The translations under genes and the position numbers were made by a program. Positions 1 through 6,810 of a stretch of 7,545 nucleotides of DNA are shown piece after piece (position 1 is the stretch's first letter; every line of letters starts with the position of its first letter). The stretch is taken from assembly GCA_030831005.1 (NCBI GenBank), contig JAURLW010000136.1, positions 1 through 7,545 on the forward strand, given 5' to 3'. Source of the DNA: Bacteroidota bacterium (GTDB taxonomy: Bacteria; Bacteroidota; Bacteroidia; Chitinophagales; Chitinophagaceae). The notes below the pieces were generated by a model that saw only the letters and a program-made list of their open reading frames with translations, was not told where the DNA came from and searched no databases.

Positions 1-32
1 CTTTTTTATTTTAATTAAAGCATTTTTTAAAT

Positions 33-40
33 TAATTTTG
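33..40 (+). promoter_or_regulatory. Candidate Bacteroidota -7 promoter element upstream of the aminotransferase
   Basis: TAATTTTG is an exact match to the TAnnTTTG -7 element used by the primary sigma factor of Bacteroidota. It ends only 4 bases before the ATG at 45, so a transcript starting some 5-7 bases further on would have almost no leader. A -33 TTTG element is not visible in the few upstream bases available. The surrounding sequence is very AT-rich, so a chance match is quite possible. Confidence 0.4.
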
Positions 41-44
41 CGCT

Positions 45-1238
45 ATGCCAAATATCTCATCTAGCGGGGTAGCAATGCCACCTTCTCCTATCAGAAAATT
101 AGTCCCCTTTGCAGAAGCTGCAAAAAAAAGAGGCGTAAAAGTATATCACTTAAATATTGGTCAGCCCGACATTGAAACGCCTAAAGCAATTTTAGATGCC
201 GTTAGAAATGTAGATATGAAAGTGTTGGAATATAGCCATAGTGCTGGTTTTGAATCGTACAGAAAAAAACTGGTAACCTATTATGAAAGAAATAATATCC
301 ATATAAACGAAAATCAAATTATTGTTACTACGGGTGGCTCTGAAGCTATTTCCTTTGGCATCATGAGTTGTTTAGATGCTGGAGATGAAATTATTATACC
401 AGAACCTTTTTATGCTAACTATAATGGATTTGCAATTGCAGCTGGTGTAAAAGTAGTGCCTATCCCTTCGGCAATTGAAAACGGATTTGCATTACCTGCT
501 ATCGAAGCATTTGAAAAAGCAGTTACGCCAAAAACAAAAGCGATCATGATTTGTAATCCTAATAATCCAACGGGTTACTTATACAGCTTGGAAGAATTGA
601 ATGTGCTCAAAGATATTTGTTTAAAGCACGATTTGTTTTTGTTTAGTGATGAAGCGTATCGTGAATTTTGCTATGATGGTAGAAAACACATTTCGGCTTT
701 AAGCTTAACAGGAATGGATCAGCATGTAATTATGATGGATACCATTTCTAAGCGTTATAGTGCGTGTGGTGGCAGAATTGGTGCGTTTATAACTAAAAAC
801 GAACAAGTATCAAGCGCTGCTATGAAATTAGCACAAGCGCGATTGAGCCCTCCAACTTTTGCTCAAATTCTTGGAGAAGCAGCTGTAGATTTACCTGCCG
901 ATTATTTTGATGCGGTTCATGCTGCTTATAACGAACGTAGAGATTTATTAGTGAAGCGCCTAAATGCTATGGAAGGCGTGTTTTGTCCTAATCCGGGCGG
1001 AGCTTTTTATGCTATGGCTAAATTACCAGTTGCCGATACTGAAGTATTTTGTCAATGGTTGCTAGAGCATTTTTCATATCAAAATGCTACCCTAATGATG
1101 GCTCCTGCTGCAGGTTTTTATGCTACACCTGGACAAGGGAAAAATGAAGTGCGCTTGGCGTATGTATTAAATCTAGAGGCTATAAACGCAGCAATGGATT
1201 GCTTAGAAGAAGGATTGAAAGCTTATAAGGCATTATAA
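45..1238 (+). CDS. Pyridoxal-phosphate-dependent class I/II aminotransferase
   Basis: This is a complete 397-residue cytosolic fold-type I aminotransferase, the usual length for the aspartate aminotransferase-like group. It should move an amino group from an amino acid to a 2-oxo acid using pyridoxal phosphate. Visible motifs are the phosphate-binding TGGSEA (96-101), NPNNPTG (171-177) with the Asn that contacts the cofactor, SDEAYREF (201-208) with the Asp and Tyr that hold the pyridine ring, and SKRYSACGGR (235-244), where Lys236 should form the Schiff base and Arg244 bind phosphate. Arg370, in NEVRLAY, should bind the substrate carboxylate. The N-terminal MPPSPIRKLVP and HLNIGQPDIETP segments fit the group. 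The start at 45 is preferred because homologues, as I recall them, begin some ten residues before the MPPSPIRKL block; an in-frame ATG at 75 is the alternative. Substrate (aspartate, alanine or aromatic) cannot be read from sequence, so no gene symbol is given. Its last two codons overlap the end of the convergent adenine deaminase gene. Confidence 0.93.
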   Translation: MPNISSSGVAMPPSPIRKLVPFAEAAKKRGVKVYHLNIGQPDIETPKAILDAVRNVDMKVLEYSHSAGFESYRKKLVTYYERNNIHINENQIIVTTGGSEAISFGIMSCLDAGDEIIIPEPFYANYNGFAIAAGVKVVPIPSAIENGFALPAIEAFEKAVTPKTKAIMICNPNNPTGYLYSLEELNVLKDICLKHDLFLFSDEAYREFCYDGRKHISALSLTGMDQHVIMMDTISKRYSACGGRIGAFITKNEQVSSAAMKLAQARLSPPTFAQILGEAAVDLPADYFDAVHAAYNERRDLLVKRLNAMEGVFCPNPGGAFYAMAKLPVADTEVFCQWLLEHFSYQNATLMMAPAAGFYATPGQGKNEVRLAYVLNLEAINAAMDCLEEGLKAYKAL

Positions 1239-2873
1239 TTGTAAGGGCGTAAAAGTAAATGCAACGCCATCAAATAAACCTTTATCACTTAATTTGAGAT
1301 TAGGTATTACTAGTAAAGCCATAAACGACAAGGTCATAAATGGAGCTTTTAAGGCAGTACCTAATTTTTTTGCTGCTGCATCTATATCCGTATAAGCTTG
1401 CGCTAAGGTATCCCCGTCTTCAGTACTCATTAAACCCGCAATGGGTAAGGCTAAGCAACTTTGTTGATCTATACCAACCACAGCAATACCCCCTTGTTGT
1501 TTAATAATAAGATTGACCGCTTTACAAATGCTATCATCATCTACTCCAACAGCAATGATGTTATGGCAATCATGCCCAACTGTACTGGCAATAGCGCCTT
1601 CCTTTAAATTGAAATTCTTTATGAAGGCAATAGCCGGTTGGGTATGTGTAGTATATCGGTTGACAACTACCATTTTTAAAACGTCATTTGCAAGATCACT
1701 TTCGATAAAGCCATTTTGGATATTGGCATCCTGAAGGCAGGAAGTAGTTATAAGCTGTCCTTCTATGGCTTCTATGACACGTATTTGTTTTGTTGTTGGC
1801 TGCGCTGCAATAGCAAAATCACTAACTTCATATGCTTGCGCTTTAAAGTTGTTTATAATACCTTGTGCAGGAACGCTTATCAATGATTGTCCATCTGCAG
1901 CAACTAATTTTCCTTTCAGGTAAGTAGCTTTTATCGTATTAAAGGAAAGCCCCTCCGTAATGATAAAGTCAGCAGTATCTCCAACACGCAACATACCCAT
2001 AGGTAATTTGTAATGCTTAATTGGATTTATGCAGGCTGCAGTTAATACATCAAAAAGATTATATCCTAAATCGATAGCACGTTGCACTAATGCATTGATA
2101 TGTCCTTTTATTAATTCATCTGGATGTTTATCATCGCTACAAAACATACAATTATTGGAGAAACTTTCTAGTAAAGGATGTAAAGCGTCAAAGTTCTTTG
2201 CTGCACTACCTTCTCTAAGGAGAATTTGCATGCCCAATTGTATTTTATCTAAGGCTTCTTCTAAAGTGGTGCATTCGTGATCAGTACTAATACCAGCATC
2301 AATATAACTTGCTGCCATTTTTCCTCTTAGTCCAGGAGCATGACCATCTATAGGTTTATTAAATAATTGAGCTGCTTTAATTTTTTTTAAAACCTCTTCG
2401 TCCTTATGCAATACACCGGGGTAATTCATCATTTCGGTAAGGTACCATATGTCAGGCCTTTGTATTAATTGCGAAATAGCATCAGCATCTATGCAAGCGC
2501 CTGCTGTTTCAAAAGCAGTTGCAGGCACACAAGAGGGTGCTCCAAAAAAGATATTAAAGGGACTTTGTTTGCTGTTTTCAATCATGTAGTCAACACCGGC
2601 AACGCCGCATACATTGGCTATTTCATGCGGATCGGAAACGGTTGCTACGGTACCATGTTTTACGGCTATAGCGCCAAAATTTGCAGGCGTAAGCATGGAG
2701 CTTTCTATGTGAATATGCGCATCTATAAAACCCGGGAGGATATAATTATTGGGTGCATGTTCTAGTTCTGTGATAGCATGAATGCAATCATGAAGCACGG
2801 TAATTTTAGCCGCTTTTATAGTGCGGGAAAATAAATCTATAAATTGTCCGCTTACTTCAAAGGGCTGGTTCAT
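1233..2873 (-). CDS. ade: Adenine deaminase (amidohydrolase superfamily)
   Basis: This 546-residue enzyme should hydrolyse adenine to hypoxanthine and ammonia (EC 3.5.4.2), feeding purine salvage in the cytosol. It aligns from memory along its whole length with E. coli Ade. Metal-site motifs are all present: DAHIHIESS (51-59), DPHEIANVCG (81-90), SCVPA (114-118), TEMMNYPG (146-153) with the bridging Glu, DGHAPGL (176-182), STDHE (196-200) and CSDDKHPDEL (245-254). The C-terminal domain typical of Ade follows, with GHDCHNIIAVG and the PIAGLMST segment, and the protein ends in the expected GLFDGVAFTFTPL tail. It is therefore neither truncated nor frameshifted. The ATG lies 15 bp after the LUD gene stop with no Shine-Dalgarno sequence, which suggests co-transcription. 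The stop codon lies inside the end of the convergent aminotransferase. A promoter of its own is not apparent. Confidence 0.96.
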   Translation of the reverse strand: MNQPFEVSGQFIDLFSRTIKAAKITVLHDCIHAITELEHAPNNYILPGFIDAHIHIESSMLTPANFGAIAVKHGTVATVSDPHEIANVCGVAGVDYMIENSKQSPFNIFFGAPSCVPATAFETAGACIDADAISQLIQRPDIWYLTEMMNYPGVLHKDEEVLKKIKAAQLFNKPIDGHAPGLRGKMAASYIDAGISTDHECTTLEEALDKIQLGMQILLREGSAAKNFDALHPLLESFSNNCMFCSDDKHPDELIKGHINALVQRAIDLGYNLFDVLTAACINPIKHYKLPMGMLRVGDTADFIITEGLSFNTIKATYLKGKLVAADGQSLISVPAQGIINNFKAQAYEVSDFAIAAQPTTKQIRVIEAIEGQLITTSCLQDANIQNGFIESDLANDVLKMVVVNRYTTHTQPAIAFIKNFNLKEGAIASTVGHDCHNIIAVGVDDDSICKAVNLIIKQQGGIAVVGIDQQSCLALPIAGLMSTEDGDTLAQAYTDIDAAAKKLGTALKAPFMTLSFMALLVIPNLKLSDKGLFDGVAFTFTPLQL

Positions 2874-2888
2874 GAACGTGATGGGGAG

Positions 2889-3548
2889 TTATCGTTGAAC
2901 AAATAAACAATATACTTCCTTTGGACCATGCACACCGACCACTAAGGTTTTTTCAATATCAGCAGTTCTACTTGGCCCTGTGTTTAAATTAATCATGGAA
3001 GGTAATCCATCTGGATTATGTTCTTTTACATAATCTATAGCATGTTGGATATCTAATACTATTTGATCGGAATAAAGTACTACAATATGTGCTGGATAAA
3101 AAACGGGAGCAGTTCTTCCCATCATTTGTTTACTTGAGAATAGGAATGAGCCTGTTCTTGCAACTGCACAATCGCATAGCGTTATGCATGCGTCTGCCGT
3201 GCTATTCTCTGGCGTCATGGTTGTAATAGCTTGCGGACTTAACTGATTAACATGATTTAAGGTAGTGGCGTCTGAAGAAAGTACTTGCTTCCAGTTTTGC
3301 TGATCGATAAGCTGGATAATATTTGCATGCATTTCTGCTTCGTTGGCACAATAAATAAATTTTCCACCTAATTGAATAAATTCTGTAGCAAATAATTCAT
3401 CTACACTTGCATTAGTATAGGCAAGAGCGTCTTGCAGATTTGTTTTATCAGCTTCTGGAAAAGGCATTGGTGCTCTATAGGCGTGTAATCCTTTTCTAAT
3501 ATTTCTTAAAATATTTTCTCGGCCTCTGGAGGTAGTATAGGTTTCCAT
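2889..3548 (-). CDS. LUD-domain protein, LutC/YkgG family
   Basis: This is a 219-residue cytosolic protein with a single LUD (lactate utilization, DUF162) domain. The family signature is clear: an N-terminal SRGRENILRNIRKGL helix (7-21), RTGSF (131-135), the MGRTAPVFYPAHIVVL segment (143-158), GPSRTADIE (191-199) and the terminal GVHGPKEVY (205-213). In the LutABC lactate oxidation system LutC is one subunit, but LutA and LutB are not in this window. I recall a solitary LUD gene beside ftsH as common in Bacteroidota, with no established role, so lactate oxidation should not be assumed. The next in-frame Met is residue 28 and would remove the conserved first helix, so the ATG at 3548 is the likely start. 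That ATG directly follows the U-tract of the ftsH terminator, leaving no room for a leader if transcription starts after it. The gene is followed closely by ade. Confidence 0.9.
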   Translation of the reverse strand: METYTTSRGRENILRNIRKGLHAYRAPMPFPEADKTNLQDALAYTNASVDELFATEFIQLGGKFIYCANEAEMHANIIQLIDQQNWKQVLSSDATTLNHVNQLSPQAITTMTPENSTADACITLCDCAVARTGSFLFSSKQMMGRTAPVFYPAHIVVLYSDQIVLDIQHAIDYVKEHNPDGLPSMINLNTGPSRTADIEKTLVVGVHGPKEVYCLFVQR

Positions 3549-3582
3549 AAAAAATAAAAGCGATGCCTTTTAAGCATCGCTT
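3549..3582 (-). terminator. Intrinsic terminator after ftsH
   Basis: Read on the minus strand, AAGCGATGC pairs perfectly with GCATCGCTT across a 7-base loop (3567-3573) and is followed by a T-rich tract, TTATTTTTT. This is a textbook Rho-independent terminator placed eleven bases after the ftsH stop codon. The flanking A-rich and T-rich sequences could extend the stem with a small bulge. No comparable run of T follows the hairpin on the plus strand (TATTTAGTTT), so it should act mainly in the minus direction. The T-tract ends exactly at the LUD start codon. Confidence 0.85.
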
Positions 3583-3592
3583 ATTTAGTTTA

Positions 3593-5566
3593 TTAAGCTT
3601 CTGTTGTTGTTGAAATTGTTTCTTCTGCTGCTAAAGAAGGTGAAACGCTTGCTTGAGCAGTTGCTGTTTCTTCTTTAGGTGCTTCGTTTTCTTCTTGGAA
3701 TGGTCTTTTGCCAATCAATACTTCTAAGTCGTCTTTAAATAATACTTCTTTTTTCAAAAGCTCTTCTGCGATAATTTTAACCGCATCAAATTTATCTTGC
3801 AATAATTGTTTTACTCTTTTGTAAGAGGTATCTACTAGAATTCTTACTTCATCATCTATCATTTTTCCGGTTTCTTCCGAATAAGGTTTAGAGAATGAAT
3901 TCTCATTATTAGGATCGTAGAAAGAAATATTTCCAATCTTATCATTCATACCATAAACCGAAACCATAGCATAAGCCATTTTGGTTACCGATTGCAAATC
4001 GCTTAATGCGCCGGTACTAATTTTATTAAACATTAATTCTTCTACCGCTCTACCACCCAAAGCCATACACATTCTATCTAAGATTTCTTCTTTGATCGTA
4101 AGGTATTTTTCTTTTGGTAAATACTGCGCATATCCTAAGGCAGCATCGCCACGAGGCACTATAGTTACTTTTACTAATGGGTAAGCGTGTTCTAAAAACC
4201 AACCTGCTACTGCATGTCCAGCTTCGTGATAAGCAATAACATTTTTCTCATCTGGAGAAATGATTTTATTTTTCTTTTCTAATCCACCAATTACTCTATC
4301 TACTGCATCATTAAAGTCATCTAGGTCTACATGATCTTTTCCTTTTCTTGCAGCAATTAAAGCAGCTTCATTGCAAATATTAGCGATATCAGCTCCTGCA
4401 AAACCTGGAGTTTGTGAGGCTAATTTTTTAATGTCAAGATTTTCATTTGTTTTCAAACCTTTTAAATGCACTTTGAAAATAGCTTCACGACCAGCTAAAT
4501 CAGGTACGTCAATAGAAATTTGTCTATCAAAACGACCTGGGCGTAATAATGCAGCGTCTAATACATCTGGTCTGTTGGTAGCGGCTAAAACGATAATGCC
4601 ACTATCTCCACTAAATCCATCCATTTCAACCAATAATTGATTCAAGGTGTTTTCACGTTCATCATTGCTCATCATCACATTTTTCCCACGTGCTCTTCCT
4701 ATCGCATCAATTTCATCGATAAATACAATACAAGGAGATTTTTCTCTTGCTTGTTTAAATAAATCACGTACTCTACTTGCACCAACACCTACAAACATCT
4801 CTACGAAATCAGAACCAGACATAGAGAAGAAAGGCACTTGCGCTTCGCCTGCAACGGCTTTTGCCAAAAGGGTTTTACCTGTACCTGGAGGTCCAACTAA
4901 CAAAGCCCCTTTCGGAATTTTACCACCTAATGCGGTATATTTTTTAGGATTTTTAAGGAAATCAACAATTTCCATCACCTCTACTTTTGCTTCATCTAAA
5001 CCCGCTACGTCGTTGAAGGTAATGGACACTTTAGTGCCTTTTTCAAATAATTGTGCTTTAGATTTTCCAATGTTGAAAATCCCACCAGCGCCGCCGCCTT
5101 GAGCGCCGCCGCCCATTTTACGCATAAACAATACGAAAAGGCCAATCATTAGTAATGCAGGGATAATGAATTCGCCAATACTTCTTAAAAGATTGCCACG
5201 TTCTGCAAATATAGGAGTGATTTTTTCTTGCTCACTTTTATTAGCTTGGGCTGCATCTAGCATTTTTTCAAATTGCTCTACCGAACCAATCTCAAAATTA
5301 ATGATAGCTGGTTTGTAGCCTTTCTTAACGTGTACTTCTACTTCAGATTTATTGTACACATAAATTTTATCAACTTTATTGCTATCTAAAAACTGCGTTT
5401 TAAAAATTTGGAAGGTATATTCTACCGAATTGCCTCCTACACCACCATTCCAGATATTAAGTCCGATGATAACAGCAATAATAATGCCGTACATCCAGAA
5501 AATATTGAATTTAGGCCCTTTTGAAGGTTTAAAATTAGGCAGTTTATTTTTTTGTTGATTTTCCAT
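3593..5566 (-). CDS. ftsH: ATP-dependent zinc metalloprotease FtsH
   Basis: This 657-residue protein is a membrane-anchored hexameric AAA+ protease that extracts and degrades membrane and short-lived cytosolic proteins. In order it has a short cytosolic N-terminus, a membrane helix (about 23-38), a periplasmic FtsH extracellular domain (about 45-125), a second helix (about 132-148), a glycine-rich linker (152-162), the ATPase domain and the peptidase domain. ATPase motifs are Walker A GPPGTGKT (225-232), the pore loop FVGVG (258-262), Walker B IVFIDEID (280-287) and the second region of homology ending LRPGRFDR (341-348) with its arginine fingers. The zinc site is HEAGH (447-451) with the third ligand expected at Asp523 in LSDLQ. 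The tail from about 621 is rich in Glu, Ala, Thr and Ser and looks disordered, as is usual for FtsH. It follows rsfS after 20 bp and ends in a tandem TAA TAA, with an intrinsic terminator behind it. Confidence 0.98.
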   Translation of the reverse strand: MENQQKNKLPNFKPSKGPKFNIFWMYGIIIAVIIGLNIWNGGVGGNSVEYTFQIFKTQFLDSNKVDKIYVYNKSEVEVHVKKGYKPAIINFEIGSVEQFEKMLDAAQANKSEQEKITPIFAERGNLLRSIGEFIIPALLMIGLFVLFMRKMGGGAQGGGAGGIFNIGKSKAQLFEKGTKVSITFNDVAGLDEAKVEVMEIVDFLKNPKKYTALGGKIPKGALLVGPPGTGKTLLAKAVAGEAQVPFFSMSGSDFVEMFVGVGASRVRDLFKQAREKSPCIVFIDEIDAIGRARGKNVMMSNDERENTLNQLLVEMDGFSGDSGIIVLAATNRPDVLDAALLRPGRFDRQISIDVPDLAGREAIFKVHLKGLKTNENLDIKKLASQTPGFAGADIANICNEAALIAARKGKDHVDLDDFNDAVDRVIGGLEKKNKIISPDEKNVIAYHEAGHAVAGWFLEHAYPLVKVTIVPRGDAALGYAQYLPKEKYLTIKEEILDRMCMALGGRAVEELMFNKISTGALSDLQSVTKMAYAMVSVYGMNDKIGNISFYDPNNENSFSKPYSEETGKMIDDEVRILVDTSYKRVKQLLQDKFDAVKIIAEELLKKEVLFKDDLEVLIGKRPFQEENEAPKEETATAQASVSPSLAAEETISTTTEA

Positions 5567-5586
5567 TTTGAAATTTCGTTTACTTT

Positions 5587-5967
5587 TTAGTTATGTTCTT
5601 TTCTATCTGCATCCATCCAAAGGCCTTCTATATCATAGAATTTGCGTTGGCTTTCTTCAAAAACATGTATTACAATATTGATATAATCACTTAATGACCA
5701 TTCATTACTTTCTGATCTATGGTAAGCTTTTTCATCACACTCTTCTGCGGTACGCTTTTCTATATTATCTAAGATGGCTCTCATTTGAGTATGTGATTGT
5801 ACATCACATATGATAAAGAAATCTGCAACAGCTTCATCGATTTTTTTTAGGTCTAATGAAACGATATTATTCCCTTTTTTTTCTTCAATAGCGCTAATAA
5901 TCGTTTTAAATAATTTGCTCGATCGGCTTAATCGATTCGATTTTGTTGACTTGGTAGATTCAATCAT
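5587..5967 (-). CDS. rsfS: Ribosomal silencing factor RsfS (Iojap/DUF143 family)
   Basis: This 126-residue protein should bind ribosomal protein L14 (uL14) on the large subunit and block joining with the small subunit, lowering translation when nutrients are scarce. The family core is evident: NIVSLDL (34-40), ADFFIICDVQSHTQMRAI (48-65), the EWSLSDYINIVIHVF strand region (89-103) and RKFYDIEGLW (108-117). It is slightly longer than E. coli RsfS because of a Ser/Lys/Arg-rich N-terminus of about 17 residues before the first helix, which I recall as normal for Bacteroidota. In the usual DYGDVVVH-type stretch the second Asp is Asn97 here, a small divergence. It appears to head the minus-strand transcript with ftsH 20 bp behind it, and it is divergent from birA. 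Confidence 0.95.
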   Translation of the reverse strand: MIESTKSTKSNRLSRSSKLFKTIISAIEEKKGNNIVSLDLKKIDEAVADFFIICDVQSHTQMRAILDNIEKRTAEECDEKAYHRSESNEWSLSDYINIVIHVFEESQRKFYDIEGLWMDADRKEHN

Positions 5968-6015
5968 TTAATTAGTTAAATTTGTTTTTTATATTTCGGT
6001 AATCTATACTTTATA

Positions 6016-6023
6016 TATCTTTC
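6016..6023 (+). promoter_or_regulatory. Possible -7 element of the birA promoter (one mismatch)
   Basis: TATCTTTC matches TAnnTTTG except for the last base. It would place the transcription start near 6029-6031, about ten bases before the TTG start codon of birA. It shares one base with the opposing rsfS element, so the two promoters would compete for polymerase. The divergent layout requires a plus-strand promoter somewhere in 5968-6039, but this particular site is only a weak candidate. Confidence 0.25.
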
Positions 6024-6030
6024 AAAATTA
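6023..6030 (-). promoter_or_regulatory. Candidate -7 element of the rsfS-ftsH promoter
   Basis: Read on the minus strand this is TAATTTTG, an exact match to the Bacteroidota TAnnTTTG element. It would start transcription near 6016-6018 and give a leader of about 50 bases before the rsfS ATG at 5967, a reasonable arrangement. A good -33 TTTG at the usual spacing is not seen; the closest sequences upstream are GTTTA and ATTGAC. The element lies within the 72-bp gap between the divergent rsfS and birA starts. Confidence 0.5.
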
Positions 6031-6039
6031 GCAAATCTT

Positions 6040-6801
6040 TTGTCAATAAACGTTAAAGACCTGTTTAATAATCTACACATACAGCTAGATGAAGTAGATA
6101 GTACCAATAATTATGCCATGCGCTTAATTGATGACGATAAGGCGCAAAATGGACAAATTGTTAGTGCTCGACTCCAGTTAAAGGGAAGAGGACAGCGTTC
6201 TAAAGAATGGATAGCTGCAAGAGACAAGAGTATCGCTATGTCTATCTTAGTAGAACCAAATTTGCCTTTATCAAAAATGATAGCTTTCAATAAAGCAGTT
6301 GCAGTGGCTATCCTACAAGCTATCCATAACTTTTACCCTACGCTTAAGTGTACTATCAAATGGCCAAATGATATTATTTGTGGTGACAAAAAGGCAGGAG
6401 GAGTATTGATTGAAAATGTTATCCGCGGTCAACAATGGGCCTATTCGGTTATTGGCATAGGGATTAATCTCTTTCAGGAAGGACCTTTTGCCGATTTACC
6501 CCATGCGGGTTCTTTATTGCATCAAGGGAGCAAACCTAATGATATTCATGAGTTAATGATCGAACTTTATGCGGCGATATTAAAACAAATTACTACTTTT
6601 AACGAAGAAGAAATTACTCATTTTTATCACACCTTTTTATACAAAAAAGCGCAACTGCAGCAATTCAAAAGTGAAGAGTTGATTTGGGAAGCACGTATAG
6701 ATGGCGTAGATGAAAATGGAAATTTAATCTTAACCAAAACAGATGGCTCAATACTTCATTTAAAACATGGAGAAGCAGAGTGGTTTTGGGATACACCATA
6801 A
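6040..6801 (+). CDS. birA: Biotin--[acetyl-CoA-carboxylase] ligase, TTG start
   Basis: This 253-residue cytosolic enzyme should activate biotin with ATP and attach it to the biotin carboxyl carrier protein of acetyl-CoA carboxylase, supporting fatty acid synthesis. Motifs are STNNYA (21-26), the biotinyl-AMP loop GRGQRSKEW (49-57), KWPND (107-111), KAGGVLIE (118-125) with the expected Lys118, and GIGINL (139-144). A small C-terminal domain completes it. There is no N-terminal helix-turn-helix, so it is a group I ligase without the repressor function of E. coli BirA. The start is TTG: the frame is closed by a TAA at 5977-5979, there is no ATG or GTG between that stop and 6040, and the first in-frame ATG (6118, residue 27) would remove the conserved DEVDSTN segment. 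The CruF-like gene follows after 9 bp, which suggests one transcript. Confidence 0.95.
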   Translation: MSINVKDLFNNLHIQLDEVDSTNNYAMRLIDDDKAQNGQIVSARLQLKGRGQRSKEWIAARDKSIAMSILVEPNLPLSKMIAFNKAVAVAILQAIHNFYPTLKCTIKWPNDIICGDKKAGGVLIENVIRGQQWAYSVIGIGINLFQEGPFADLPHAGSLLHQGSKPNDIHELMIELYAAILKQITTFNEEEITHFYHTFLYKKAQLQQFKSEELIWEARIDGVDENGNLILTKTDGSILHLKHGEAEWFWDTP

Positions 6802-6810
6802 TCTTGAACT

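Noticed and set aside
9..32. AT-rich palindromic tract (TTTAATTAAA and neighbours) near the left edge
   Set aside because: A/T-only palindromes are expected by chance in such DNA; there is too little upstream sequence to assign it a role.
1246..1268. Possible hairpin GGCGT/ACGCC just after the aminotransferase stop
   Set aside because: The stem is only 5 bp with a 13-base loop, and no T-run follows on either strand, so it is not a credible terminator.
2469..2765. 98-codon plus-strand reading frame opposite ade
   Set aside because: It is a shadow of the conserved metal-binding half of adenine deaminase.
4647..5102. 151-codon plus-strand reading frame opposite ftsH
   Set aside because: It is antisense to the conserved AAA+ domain; its length follows from the codon use of ftsH, and the translation resembles no family.
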